64,000 nucleotides of DNA from Chaunax sp. Z400 (Eukaryota; Chordata; Actinopteri; Lophiiformes; Chaunacidae), in NCBI GenBank assembly GCA_037577475.1, contig JBAGJB010000222.1, positions 40,438 to 104,437 on the forward strand, given 5' to 3'. Positions 48,634-61,845 of this stretch are shown piece after piece (position 1 is the first letter of the stretch; each line of letters begins with the position of its first letter). A program made the translations under genes and the position numbers. The notes below the pieces were generated by a model that ran no database searches, was not told where the DNA came from, and was given only the letters and a program-made list of their open reading frames with translations.

Positions 48634-51600
48634 GTATTTTGTCGTATTCGTCCGGTTTTGGAACAACTTGAATCTGTGGAGTTTTGCGACACCTCTACAG
48701 TTCTGATGGCTGACCGGAATGCCCCTGGCGTTACCGGAAATGAGCAGCGCGAAAAGGTTGGTGTAAATTCTATACAGGCTGTCAGTGATTTCTGTTCATG
48801 GCATCATTGTTTGATTGTGTTTTACTTTGTGTTCTATATGGATGCAGTACTACACATTCTCCGGGGTATTTGGCAGTGGTGCCAGTCAGGAGGACGTGTT
48901 TGAGGACGTGGCCAAACCGCTGGTTCAGGACCTCATTCATCGGAAGAATGGTGAGTTTTCTGAGCCATAAAATGTACATTTTATTCTCTCTAGTGTTGGA
49001 AGCATATTAGTTGATCAGGTGATGATAGGTTTTGATAACGTTAATCTAGAGGTTGACTGATTTTTACAGGCAGATATAATAAGGATAGTTTAGAGCAGGA
49101 AAAGCCCAGAGCTTCTGCTTCAGCCACAAGCCAAAGGTTTTTTGATTGATTGATTGAGATGTTTATTTCGAATACGTAAAGATAGTGGACATAATATTTA
49201 CAGACAGTGAAAAGCATAAAGCAAGAAATGTAAAACACTTGACTTGTTTACATATTCGAAAAGGAGTGAGAAGAAGTCCAAACTATTTCAATCCCACCCC
49301 TTCTCCATAACTCATTGATTGTATTACTATACTATATTATTATATTATACTATATTATATTTTATTATACTATATTATATATACTATTAAACAATACATG
49401 TATGTAATATAATATCCAGTATATATAATATTTAATATCATATAAAATATAATGAATAATATACACTATGGTGATTATACCTTATTATTCTATACATATA
49501 TTATACATACACACATAAATGCACCTACAACACATATTTACACCAACTCAAATATCTTACAACTTTACATTATCATTTATATAAAAAGAGGAAGATACAC
49601 TAAGAAAGAATAAATATTAAGTAACCAAATAAATAAACACCCCTGTAAACACCTGGTGATTTTCAAACCCTGCATTCATCCCTGTACCTGGTGAAAATCA
49701 TGTCTTTATACCTTATTTTAAAGTGGTTGATATTTGGACATTGCTTTAACTCCACACTAAAACTGTTCCATTGTTTCACTCCACAGATTGATACACAAAA
49801 ACTTTTCCTGGTTGTACGAATACTGTAAATTTTGAAATTGAATTTTCCCCTTAAATTATAACCCCCCCTCTCGATCACTGAACAGTTTTTGAATGTTTCT
49901 TGGTAGTAGGTTGTTTTTAGCCTTGAACAATATTTGTGCTGTTTGATATTCCACAATATCTGTAAATTGTAATAATTTGGACTGTAGAATAATGCAGTGG
50001 TGTGTTCCAGATAACCAACATTGTGAATGACCCGTATTGCTCTTTTTTGGAGTATTGATAGTGAATGTAATGAACTTTTGTAGTTGTTGCCCCAAATCCC
50101 TGCACAGTAATTTAAATATGGTAAAACTAGTGAACAGTATAGAATGTGGACTGACTTCTGATCTAGAACCTGCTTTGCTTTGTTTATTACTGAAATGCTT
50201 CTTGACAGTTTAGTTTGTACATGTTTAATGTGTGATTTCCAGCTGATTCCATCACCTATAGTTACCCCAAGAAATGTATTTTCATTAACTCTTTCAAGTT
50301 CAGCCCCATTTATCTGTATATGTACATGTGTATTCATAATTTTAGTTAGTATAATATATATAGTTTTATAATCATAAGTATGTTTTATTTTAGCAGCATA
50401 TAATACATTACTTAAGTGTCTCTGTGAAAAGTGGATATAAAGTGGTTGTGATTGTCTGTGTTTATAGGCCTGCTGTTTGCATGTGGTGCGACAGACAGTG
50501 GTAAGACCTACACCTTGATCGGATCACCCAGTGAACCCGGAATCCTCCCACGAGCACTCGACATGTTGTTCAACAGCATCGACTCACTTCTGACTCGAAA
50601 ATCGGTAAAACCTTCATTAACATTTTGTCTATTTGATCTCTTACAAATACTGTGCACTTTTGGAGTTGGGGGGGGGGGGCATTTACTTCAAATGTTTTCA
50701 ATCTTCATCAGGCGTTCAACCCAGACGGCACACCTGGGCTGTTGTTCAAGAAGGGGAAGGACCTTCTTTTGAAGAGGCAGAAGCCCAACAATCAACGGTC
50801 AGTACAGAAATGTTTGACTTTCTTAACTATTTATGGTGATAATAGTTCATTAAGATGAGGTGAATTTATAGTTCATGGCCTGCTGTTCATAATGTTGCCT
50901 TTCTTTTGGTTTCTTAGGAACAAGGCTGACCCGGAGCCAGAACAACAATACTGTTACAGTGTGTTCCTGAGGTACTTTGAGATCTAGGGTGAATATATCT
51001 ACGATCTCCTGCCTCCAAATGATAAAAAGTAAGAGACAGGATTCAGAGTCAGTGTGTGCATTCTGAATCACAATGCCTGTTTGAATCCAGGTTATCTGTG
51101 GTACTGGTACCCTCAGTGTGTTTGGATTTGTTGAAATCCAACATTTTTCATCAGAGCTTTGACTGCTTGTCTTACTAAAGCCACACATTGTCTTTTCATA
51201 AACTAGTTTCAGGAAAACTCTGAGTCTCCTTGAAGATCAGCGTAAGCACAAGGGCGCACAAACACAAGTCTTTTCTGCAGAGGATGCTATTCAGGTGTTT
51301 AAGATAGGTGAGTGGTCATAATAACTATGTTGTTCTGAATACAACAGTATTATATTTTGTCATTGTGTTCCCCTTTATGCAGACTGAATCTAGTTTTGCA
51401 AAGTTTGAAACATTTTAAAATGTATTTTTATTCTTAGTTTTTTTTTGATGATGCTCTTCTCTGTCTCCAGGACAAAAGGAAAGGACAGACGCCCATACGC
51501 GTGAACCAAAATTCAAACAGTCCCACGCTGTGGTCACTCTGAAGCTGGTCTCTGCACCTATAGACGCTGATGGGAATCTCCTTCCACAGGTGACGTTCAC

Positions 51601-52585
51601 CTCTAGTGTTACATATTAAGAGACATTGTTCATTCTTTATGGTGAAATGTTTATTCAAAGAATGAAGGTTCTTGAATTTCACAAAGGATTCCTGTGGCTT
51701 TTGAGTGATACTAACAGTGTGATATTTTATTTTTGCAGCGCGATAATAAGGTGAATGTCAGCCAGCTCTGTATGGTTGACCTGGACGGTACTGAGGCCAC
51801 CTTAACAGGTCAGTGGGTTACTTTCTCTCTTAAGTAAACCATTTCTGTGATCAACTGTCAGTTTGTTCAGAAGCCAATCGTCTCTACTGATGTCTCATTT
51901 ACAGAGTGTATGAACACGGACCAGGAGGAACTGTTGAAATATATTACAGCCATGCGTAAGAGCCAGAGGACCGGAAACAAGACGGTTGGTATTTTACAAT
52001 CTGTTCATCATATTTAGCTGTTTTATTTGTGTGTATATTAATATTGTAAATATTCTTTTCATCATTGCTAATATTCCAGTAGGCACGATTTCACAGTCTT
52101 TATTTTCTTCCAGACTTTTCCATCAAGTGAAACAACCCTAATGAAGCTGTTCGGCAGCCACTTTGATGGAGAAGGAAATGTTGGGCTGATTGCATGTGTC
52201 AGCCCAAACATTGATCAACATGCTGTAACGAAGGTAGGCCATTTATTTTGCTGTAATTTAAAGTATTGTCTCTAATCTCATTGCTTTCCCTCTGACACAT
52301 CTGAGCTATCATCATAACTAATCTCTGAAAACGATGAAAGGTTGACAAGATGGTTCAGGACACTGTCACAGGTTCTGTCCACCACATATATGGATTTACT
52401 TCAGATTACTGTTGACACTTTGACAGTGAGTTAAAAAGCTGACTTTCAAATCATCAGCATTTGATTTGGATCCCTTCTGTGGCTTTAAGGTCATGAGGAA
52501 GTGTATTTCTTATAGTTCTCCTGTGTATGTGTTGCAGTGGCTGATGACGTTCGCAGAGGATACCTACAAGGTGACAGTGGTATAG
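48634..52585 (+). pseudogene. KIF23-like kinesin-6 motor-domain pseudogene (copy 2)
   Basis: Duplicate of 13436-17387 at a constant offset of 35198. All eleven exon borders, the in-frame TAG (50985-50987), the altered switch I and II motifs and the terminal TAG (52583-52585) are retained, so the damage predates the 35.8-kb duplication. I saw only a few single-base differences, in introns. No intact N-terminal exon was found upstream; the minisatellite lies there. Confidence 0.85.
49136..50337 (-). mobile_element. 5'-truncated L2/CR1-like LINE in kinesin intron 2 (copy 2)
   Basis: Duplicate of 13938-15139. The 224-codon frame at 50337-49663 is unchanged and the 3' (TCAA)n end is the same. Confidence 0.8.
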
Positions 52586-52622
52586 CCTGCTGAAGAACCG
52601 ATGGCCAACCCTGGAGAGATAG

Positions 52623-53262
52623 GAAAGGAGTGGTGGTCAGCTCAGAACCTTTCTTCACCCGAGTGTCCAGAACATATGGTCGTAGGTCTGATGACACAAC
52701 TATAAAGTCCCACGTGAGCGTTGAAGTCCCCCAGAAGAACTACGGAGTCCCCAGTAGGGGCACCCTGCAACACCCCATCCAAGGACTCCAAGAAGGCTGG
52801 GGGAAACCTCAACGTACAGGCACCGAGCCGGGGGCCTACGAGTAGATCCACACCTGCTCGACGCCTCTCACCATGTGCAACTCAAGCTTGGAATAGAGTA
52901 CAACCCCTCTCGGGGAGCTTGGCTCCAGAACCCGTGCCATGTGTTGAGATGAGCCCGACTATATCCAGCGGCTAGTCTAGCCGGTATCTCTCAACCTCAT
53001 GCACCAGCTCGGGTTCTTTCCCCGCCAGAGTGGTGATATTCCATGTTCCCAAAGCCAGTTTTGGCAGCGGGGAATCGGTGCGGCAGGGCCTCCGCGCTTG
53101 TCTGCCAACCCATCTACATCGCACCGGACCGCTTTTAGTCTGGCCTGTCACCTAGGACCAATATGCCATGGGAGACCCTATCAGGGGCAAATTGCCCACG
53201 GACAACACAGCTTCCTAGGACAATTCGGGCTCTCAAACCCATCCACCACAATAATTATATAG
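52623..53262 (-). mobile_element. LINE endonuclease-region fragment (copy 2)
   Basis: Duplicate of 17425-18064 with the same internal deletion. One base differs near 53072. Confidence 0.72.
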
Positions 53263-54067
53263 ACAAAAAAAAAAAGAATAAAGCCATATTAAAATGTAAA
53301 ACTAGAGTTCTGACAATATTCTTTATAATTCATTTAATTTAATTCATTATTTTTAGAGTAGTAAAGTCAAATTAATTTTTCCAAACATTTCCATTTTCAG
53401 TTGCTATAGCTGTTCTAGCTTTATAGTGCAAAGTGACCTGAAGTTGCAGCTACGTTTATAGAGTGTAAGCCTACCCGCCGTACTGCAGCTCAGGTACAAG
53501 CAGGAAGAGTAGGTAATTAAGGTAATTAAGCTAATTATTGGAAATTGAACAACTCTCTTCTTAAACATGAGGAAGTCAAAATAAAAATTGCGCACATAGT
53601 TACAAAGCTATGTATGGTGATATGATATAGGCTTCGCCAGAATGAGAAGGTTGTAATAGTCCTGGGTCTGAAATCACAGGTCGGGAACAACGTGTCTGAT
53701 GTTGCAGGTCTGAGACTGCATCTCTTTTTCTTTTCAGTGGCCCAAAATAGATCAGTTCTTCCTCCATTTGGAGTTAAAGAGCTAAAATCACTTCATATAG
53801 CCATGATTTCTGATGACATATTATCCACTTTTTGCGTTTTTGGTTTTTGAGGGAGCCGGTCCGCGGTTGCGGGTCCGAAATCCCGGGTCCAAATTCCGAA
53901 ATCCCGGGTCCAAAGTCCCAGGTGCGAAATCCCTAATGAAGACTGACTGTTTCATTCAAGATTTATTTGCTTTAAAATATTGAATCATCACAAGGGAGTT
54001 CTCCTTGAAGCCATACGGACATCATATTGTCTTCAGTCCACACAAACATAAATGCAGTTTACCTCAG

Positions 54068-54130
<63 letters not shown>

Positions 54131-55091
54131 GTGCCTTTTTAATTTGTCGGTTATTGATCTATGGATCAGTTGTTTGTAAAGAACTTGCCTTACTTTTCTG
54201 TCTTTATATTTTTGTGCCACTGTTTGTCAGTGTTTATCAAAATGGACTGTCTGTTTTTAGTGTGAATGAATTGTTCAGGATTTTATTTGAATGGCGTATA
54301 AGTAATAAATCTTTTTTTAAAAATCAAACAATACTTGCTGTTATTATTTAGATGGTGGAAAGTACATTTACTGAAATACTTGTGGTAGTTTTACTTGATT
54401 ATTAGTATTTGTTTTATACTTATTCTCTACTATTATTATTTGTTCCTATGTTACATAAGGTTGTTTTTTGAATATGAAGCACTAAAATGACAATGAGTTC
54501 ATCAACTCCAAACAGGAAGTTGTTAAGCTCTATGTATAGCTCAGAATCATAAACTGCAGACACTTAGTGATCTGAGTTTATTGGATCAAATCACAGTCCC
54601 CATAATTAGATGTTTTCTCAACAGCAGTGTAATAATAAATAGAACTTCCGACCATGTTGAACACAGCTAGATGTATAGCTCAGTATGATAAACTGCATCC
54701 TGATAAGCAGCAGCCCAGTAATTATCTGAGATCGTGGGATCGAATCCCAGTTCCAAAATTTAGATGTTTTCTCAACAGCAGTGTAATAATAAATAGAACT
54801 TCCGACCCATGCGGGCCGGTCCGCGGTTGCGGGTCCGAAATCCCGGGTCCAAATTCCAAAATCCCAGGTGTGAAATCCCTAGTGAACCTCACTATAGCAG
54901 AGCTTTGTCCAGACTTTGTTTCTTCCCTCTGCAGGCCTGACATTTGAATCAGCTTTGTTTGTCATTACCAAAGTTTCATTCAAGATTTATTTGCTTTAAA
55001 ATATTGAATCATCACAAGGGAGTTCTCCTTGAAGCCATACAGACATCATATTGTCTTCAGTCCACACAAACATAAATGCAGTTTACCTCAG

Positions 55092-55146
<55 letters not shown>

Positions 55147-55325
55147 GTGCCTTTTTAATTTGTCTGTTATTGATCTATGGATCATTTTTTTGGAAAGAAC
55201 TTGCCTTACTTTTCTGTCTTTATATTTTTGTGCCACTGTTTATCAAAATGGACTGTCTGTTTTTAGTGTCAATGAATTGTTCAGGATTTTTATTTGAATG
55301 GTGTATCAGTGTTTTCATGTTCAGT

Positions 55326-56436
55326 ACAGCTGAGGTATAGCTCAGTACGATAAGCTGCATACACTTTGTGATCTGAGTTTATGGGATCTAATCCCAGTTC
55401 AAGCATTTAGATGTTTTCTCCTCAGCAGTGTGAATAATAAGTAGAACTTCTGACCACATTCAGGAGAGCTGAGCTATAGCTCTGTAAGATAAGCTGCAGA
55501 CACTTGGTGATCTGAGTTTATGGGATCAAATCCCAGTTCAAGCATTTCATTTAGATGTTTTCTCCTCAGCAGTGTGAATAATAAGTAGAACTTCTGACCA
55601 CATTCAGGAGAGCTGAGCTATAGCTCTGTAAGATAAGCTGCAGACACTTGGTGATCTGAGTTTATGGGATCAAATCCCAGTTCAAGCATTTCATTTAGAT
55701 GTTTTCTCCTCAGCAGTGTGAATAATAAGTAGAACTTCTGACCACATTCAGGAGAGCTGAGCTATAGCTCTGTAAGATAAGCTGCAGACACTTGGTGATC
55801 TGAGTTTATGGGATCAAATCCCAGTTCAAGCATTTCATTTAGATGTTTTCTCCTCAGCAGTGTGAATAATAAGTAGAACTTCTGACCACATTCAGGAGAG
55901 CTGAGCTATAGCTCTGTAAGATAAGCTGCAGACACTTGGTGATCTGAGTTTATGGGATCAAATCCCAGTTCAAGCATTTCATTTAGATGTTTTCTCCTCA
56001 GCAGTGTGAATAATAAGTAGAACTTCTGACCACATTCAGGAGAGCTGAGCTATAGCTCTGTAAGATAAGCTGCAGACACTTGGTGATCTGAGTTTATGGG
56101 ATCAAATCCCAGTTCAAGCATTTCATTTAGATGTTTTCTCCTCAGCAGTGTGAATAATAAGTAGAACTTCTGACCACATTCAGGAGAGCTGAGCTGTAGC
56201 TCTGTAAGATAAGCTGCAGACACTTGGTGATCTGAGTTTATGGGATCAAATCCCAGTTCAAGCATTTCATTTAGATGTTTTCTCCACAGCAGCGTGAATA
56301 ATAAGTAGAACTTCTGACCACATTCAGGAGAGCCGAGCTGTAGCTCTGTAAGATAAGCTGCAGACACTTGGTGATCTGAGTTTATGGGATCAAATCCCAG
56401 TTCAAGCATTTCATTTAGATGTTTTCTCCACAGCAG
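55326..56436 (+). repeat. 144-bp tRNA-like tandem array (copy 2, 7 regular units)
   Basis: Regular units start at 55463, 55607, 55751, 55895, 56039, 56183 and 56327, after a diverged first unit at 55326. There are three units fewer than in copy 1. The last two units carry private changes (GAGCTGTAGC in place of GAGCTATAGC, CAGCAGCG in place of CAGCAGTG), so the array end evolved separately. Confidence 0.9.
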
Positions 56437-56437
56437 C

Positions 56438-56469
56438 GACACACTTGACACACTTGACACACTTGACAC
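56438..56469 (+). repeat. 9-bp satellite (CACACTTGA)n, under 4 units (copy 2)
   Basis: The same 9-bp motif at the same junction as 21667-22334, but with only about three and a half units before GTTTTTGGGTGGGTC. Confidence 0.97.
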
Positions 56470-56541
56470 GTTTTTGGGTGGGTCTTTCTGCTTCTGCAGG
56501 TCCACAATCCCGGGTCAGGAATCGCAGGTCACACTTCCATA

Positions 56542-57062
56542 ATCTCAGCTCAGATCATTACTGGTCTGCAGCTTATCATACTGAGCTATACATCCAGTTG
56601 TATTTGACATGGTTACATTTTCTATTTATTATTACACTGCAGTGGAGAAAACATCTAAATTTTGGAAATGGGATTCAAACCCACAATCTCAGATCATTAC
56701 TGGGCTGCTGCTGATCAGGCTGCAGCTGATCGTGCTGAGCTATACCTCAGCTCTGCTGAATGTGGTCACAAGTTCTACTTATTATACACACTACTGTGGA
56801 GAAAACATCTAAATGAAATGCTTCAAGTGGGATGTGATCCCATAAACTTAGATCACCAAGTGTCTGCAGCTTATCATGCTGAGCTATACCTCAGCTCTGC
56901 TGAATGTGGTCACAAGTTCTACTTATTATTCACACTGCTGTGGAGAAAACATCTAAATGAAATGCTGGAACTGGGATTTGATCCTATAAACTCAGATCAA
57001 CAAGTGGCTGCAGCTTATCATACTGAGCTATACCTCAGCTCTGTTGAACAAGGTCAGATACC
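56542..57062 (-). repeat. tRNA-like units in reverse orientation (copy 2)
   Basis: Duplicate of 22400-22920. One difference near 56620 (TTACATTTTCTA in place of TTACAAGTTCTA); otherwise unchanged where compared. Confidence 0.85.
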
Positions 57063-58082
57063 TACTATAGGTAGGTATACCTACAACTCTATGACTTCAT
57101 GTTTGGAACTTGTATTTATTGTATTCACAGTATTGAGGAGAAAACTGAGAGAACATCATTGATATTGCTGATCAATCAGTATTTGAAGTATTTTTTGTTT
57201 GTTTGGTTTTACTTGCTAAAAATCGTCTTTTTTTTTTTTATAGGGCACTGTTCTCATTCGTAAGAAAAACCGGACCATATAGGAAAATGTAGTATAGGTA
57301 GTATCGATCCAGACTCCAGATCAGAAGGTGGCGGTAATGCACACCAAACGTTGCTCGCCAACTGCCATAAAACAACAGAAGAAGAACCTTAGCTAACCTT
57401 GAGCAATATTCTGATGAGACAAGAGAAATGCAGGATTTAGGTGTTACTGCTTATAGTGTTTGTCAGGATTACTGTGTTGACTGAAGTTACAAAATGAGTT
57501 TGTGTTTACAAAAATAAGCATTGCTTCACCTTAACTTAAAAAACGGAATGGTTTACATGTTAAAATGTTAATGTGTAAGATGTGTATATTTTATGGCTAA
57601 TGCAGAAGTTTTATATTGAATTAAAATTCAATATAGTTGACAGCTGGAAATTGCAATTGCTATCTATATTTTTTTTAAATATTCTTCATCATAATATAAT
57701 TTATATTATATTGACTGTAATAGTTGTATAACTTTTTTGCTTAATGTATACAAAAGAAAGGGACCGAGGAGCAGAGCAGCTTCCAGGTGGAACCTTTGCC
57801 AACGGAGCAGTTTTTACTTCCGGGTTGCCTTAAGGTAAGAACGTAAACATCCGGGAGAGGCGCCAAGATGGCTACCGAGTAGGGTCGAAAAGTCGAGTCC
57901 TGCAAAAAAAAGAAGTTTTGAATGGTGAAAAACAGATAGATTCCGTGTTTAAACAACTTTTGGGACAACTAGATTCGTTCCACTGAAGATTGACAGCAAC
58001 TTGATGTCGAGTCGAGAAAAAAAGGACGTAAAAACGAGCGAGTACGTTAAATATGTTGATCTTCATCATTTGGTTTACGTTC

Positions 58083-58993
58083 AGAGGGACGGAGGTGGAG
58101 GCTCCGACTGGGGCTGTGACTGACTGGGGCTTGAGTGCGGGCTAGCCTGTACTGAGTGGATGGAGGTCAGCCGGCTCCAGGGCAGGCTGCAGAGGGACGG
58201 AGGTGGAGGCTCCGACTGGGGCTGTGACTGACTGGGGCTTGAGTGCGGGCTAGCCTGTACTGAGTGGATGGAGGTCAGCCGGCTCCAGGGCAGGCTGCAG
58301 AGGGACGGAGGTGGAGGCTCCGACTGGGGCTGTGACTGACTGGGGCTTGAGTGCGGGGCTAGCCTGTACTGAGTGGATGGAGGTCAGCCAGCTCCAGGGC
58401 AGGCTGCAGAGGGACGGAAGAAGTGAAAGAGAAAGAGGAAAAAAAGACGAATGGAGGTGGAGGCTCCGACTGGGGCTTAGGTGTGTGGCTAGCCGGTATG
58501 GAGTGGCTGGAGGTGAGCCGGCTCCAGGGCAGGCCGCAGAGGAATGGAGGTGGAGGCTCCGACTGGGGCTGTGACTGACTGGGGCTTGAGTGTGGGCTAG
58601 CCGGTATGGAGTGGCTGGGGGTGAGGGCTCCAGGGCAGGCTGCAGAGGGACGGAGGTGGAGGCCCCGACTGGGGCTGTGACTGACTGGGGCTTGAGTGCG
58701 GGCTAGCCTGTACTGAGTGGATGGAGGTCAGCCGGCTCCAGGGCAGGCTGCAGAGGGACGGAGGTGGAGGCTCCGACTGGGGCTGTGACTGACTGGGGCT
58801 TGAGTGCGGGCTAGCCTGTACTGAGTGGATGGAGGTCAGCCGGCTCCAGGGCAGGCTGCAGAGGGACGGAAGAAGTGAAAGAAGAAAGAGGAAAAAAAGA
58901 GGAATGGAGGTGGAGGCTCCGACTGGGGCTTAGCTGTGTGGCTAGCCGGTATGGAGTGGCTGGAGGTGAGGGCTCCAGGGCAGGCTGCAGAGG
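58083..58993 (+). repeat. GC-rich 108-bp minisatellite (expanded in copy 2)
   Basis: Units start at 58083, 58191, 58299 and 58408, with further regular and variant units to 58993. The variant carrying the AAGTGAAAGA insert appears twice (near 58418 and 58869), so the expansion copied a block of several units and not just one. It is about 670 bp longer than the copy 1 array. Confidence 0.9.
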
Positions 58994-59141
58994 CAGAATC
59001 AGCTTTGTTTGTCATTACCAAAGACTGACTGTTTCATTCAAGATTTATTTGCTTTAAACGTCTCCCCTGTGTTTGAAATCCTGAGGGTGAGGGAGGAAAA
59101 ATGTTCAAGTATTGAATTATTATTTTTCACTTTTGTTTCAG

Positions 59142-61452
59142 AATTATGGCTCTCTGTGACGGTGCTATGATTTCAATCAAAGTTCATTCGGGTAAGTGCG
59201 AGCTGCTTGTGCTTGAGTCAGCGTTTTGCTCATGTTACCACTCAAGAGTCCAACATGAGAGGGAGGGGAAAAGTGGGGGGGAGATGCAGGGAGGAAGAGG
59301 ATGAGGGGGGAAAATGTTGAAGTATTGAATTATTATTTTGCACTTTTGTTTCAGAATTATGGCTCTCTGTGACGGTGCTATGATTTTCATAATTAAAACA
59401 TCTGTGTACTGTGCCATGTTGAATTACATACATTTACAGACAAAATATTTTATTTAGTAGTTTTATTAATAGTTCTGTATTAAAAATATGTTGACATGAC
59501 TGGTGTTGAGGGGTAAAAGTGTTTTATGAGAGCAATAGTTAGTATTCTTCATAATTGTGAGTGAAATCTCTTGACCAGATGGAGCCTGGGCCCCATGTAT
59601 CAAGGCTGAGTCTTTGGCAGCAGACTAGGACCCTTTGCTGTGAGTCCTGCCCCCTCTCATTGCCACGTTTCCACGTTTTTTGCTTGAGAGAGATTCTAAG
59701 TATTGGGTACTCTTGGATTAGACTCTGAGAACAGAGCATTGTGCACACAAAGCATGCGGAGCCTTAAAAGGACAAGGGTTGAAACACAGCAGACAGTTAC
59801 AAGACAATGTTACACAGGCTGAATGTCATTTATTGATCTTTAAAATGCCATGTTATCAACTTCGGAAGCTCTTGCCCCAAGTCATTAATTACACATTTGC
59901 TTTAGTCAATCTGATTGACTAAAGCAAATGCATTGACGATGATAAAGACCAAGAGAGACCAATTTTTGTCTTTTTGTCAGACTGAGAACATCTTGCATGA
60001 TTGTTTGATATTTTTTGAACATTGAGCAACACTACAAACGCAGAAAAGCTAATTATCTGAGCAGTGAGACGTTTTTCTCCACGAGGGTCTGAGATGTGTT
60101 CACAGCAACAGGGAAAAACCGAACAACACATTTTACCTAAACTATGAGCCACTCTGCAAAAACGGGATCTCTGTTGCGTCACATGAACTCATTTGGAACA
60201 CTTGGCAGCGTAATGGCGCACGCAGGAGGACAGGACGAGTCGGGGCAGCAGGAGCGGCAACAGTAGGATTTTCTGTTACTTTTCATTCTGTGGAATCGGG
60301 AAACACGTTTTTTAAAGCCAAATCATTCACAAGTACAAAATCAAGACCGTCAAAAAGCAGTCGATCCCGCACAACTCCTCTAACTGTGCGCCGTATCACT
60401 ATACGTATGTCTGTATGTGTTTAGCTCCTTTTACAACCATTCCTTGGACATTATTCTCAAGTTACACACATTTAAAGTGTTAAAGATTTCATTTAGATTT
60501 TTGATGCTGAGTTAAAGTCTTGCAAACAAATCTTGTCTCCCCCGCAACATGACTGAAGGAGACTTGACTAATTGTATTAAAAAGTCAAACTTAAGAATCA
60601 TGTAACTTCATCATTTAATATCGTCACGTTTAACAAGCTTCACTCTATATTGTAGAGCAAATAAATGGGCCTAACAAATGCATATTATTGAGGATTGTCA
60701 TATTTAAAGTTGCAAGACGAGGTGAGATGCGTTCAGGTGTTTCTGCCTTGCAAGGAAAATGCAATGTTTTCACTAATACATTCAAAAAGCAGTAATGGAT
60801 CCTTGTATCAACAATTAAAGTGAGCAAAAAACACAGCATGTAAAGATGAGGAAGAAAAGTTTGGACTTGGATGGATGGACACATACTATCCCTTTGGTGA
60901 TACATTTTCTAGTAAGGAGCTTGAATGTTCCTGAGTGGCTCCTATGGTGTTTGTCCTTTGTATTTGTTCTTAAAATATTCCAAAACTGTATGTTTTATTA
61001 AAAAATAAATATTATTTTTACCCAACACAAACAGAAGCCTATTTATTCAACTGTTTTCTCAAACTTTAATAAGGAAGAAGGCTGTAATAATAATGTAATT
61101 ATTTGCTTGAACTATGACCTTGCTCCCTGTCATTTGTGATAATTACGTGACTGCGTTGACATCTGATGTCTTTTAGCAAAAGGATGAGGCACCAGAGCCA
61201 ATCACTATAATGTTATTCTATGGAACCATCCTCTAAGAACTCTAATTCATCTCAGGTTCCTTGAGTCAGAATGCTGGTTTACTTCCTAAATTCCTCAAAA
61301 GACTTTTGGTGCCCTGGGAAGCTTCCTTTGTTGGAAATGCATTGTTTTTTTTTTATTTTTCAATTGTTTTATTTCCCACTTCAGATGGTGTCACCAAGAG
61401 CAGCAGGGCCACAGCCTCAAGACGGCCAAGGAGGACAACTGATTTTTTATAA
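59142..61452 (+). CDS. Possible tiny spliced ORF (copy 2)
   Basis: Duplicate of the 24331-27353 model, with exons 59142-59191 and 61385-61452. Both splice borders and the reading frame are kept. The intron is about 0.7 kb shorter because of the deletion at 59946. Same uncertainty as in copy 1. Confidence 0.25.
59894..59930. repeat. Perfect 18-bp palindrome (copy 2), beside the deletion
   Basis: Same palindrome as 25083-25119. In this copy the 720-bp deletion starts 16 bp after its right arm. Confidence 0.98.
59931..60403. repeat. 1.2-kb dispersed repeat, deleted remnant (copy 2)
   Basis: ATTGACGATGATAAA (ending at 59946) is followed by 9 bases, GACCAAGAG, that are not in copy 1, then AGACCAATTT, which corresponds to 25856. 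Bases 25136-25855 are missing. The rest matches copy 1. Confidence 0.9.
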
Positions 61453-61733
61453 ACAGTATAGGTTCATATGTTCAATGCTAATGTTATCTTTCACGTGATT
61501 CATTTCTGAGTTGAAAGAAGTAAAGTTTCATGTTCAATTTTGTGAATAAATTTCAATTTATTGTTTTCTTTTAATTTAAGAATAATTGATGTTAGTGTCT
61601 GGAACATATGCCTCTCACTTTATCACAACAAGTGCAATTATTCTGCATATGTATTAGTAATGGTTGTGTTATTCTGCAGGTACAAAGCCAAACTAATTTT
61701 GTTATTCAATAAGGACCAACACGAAGTCGGGCA

Positions 61734-61845
61734 ACACACACACAACACACACACAACACACAACACACACACAACACACACACAACACACACACAACACA
61801 CACACAGCCCAAAGTGTGTGGCTTGTGTGTGTGTTGCCCATGTGT
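61734..61845 (+). repeat. (ACACACAAC)n array (copy 2)
   Basis: Shorter version of 27643-27765 with the same GT-rich half on its right side. Confidence 0.9.
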
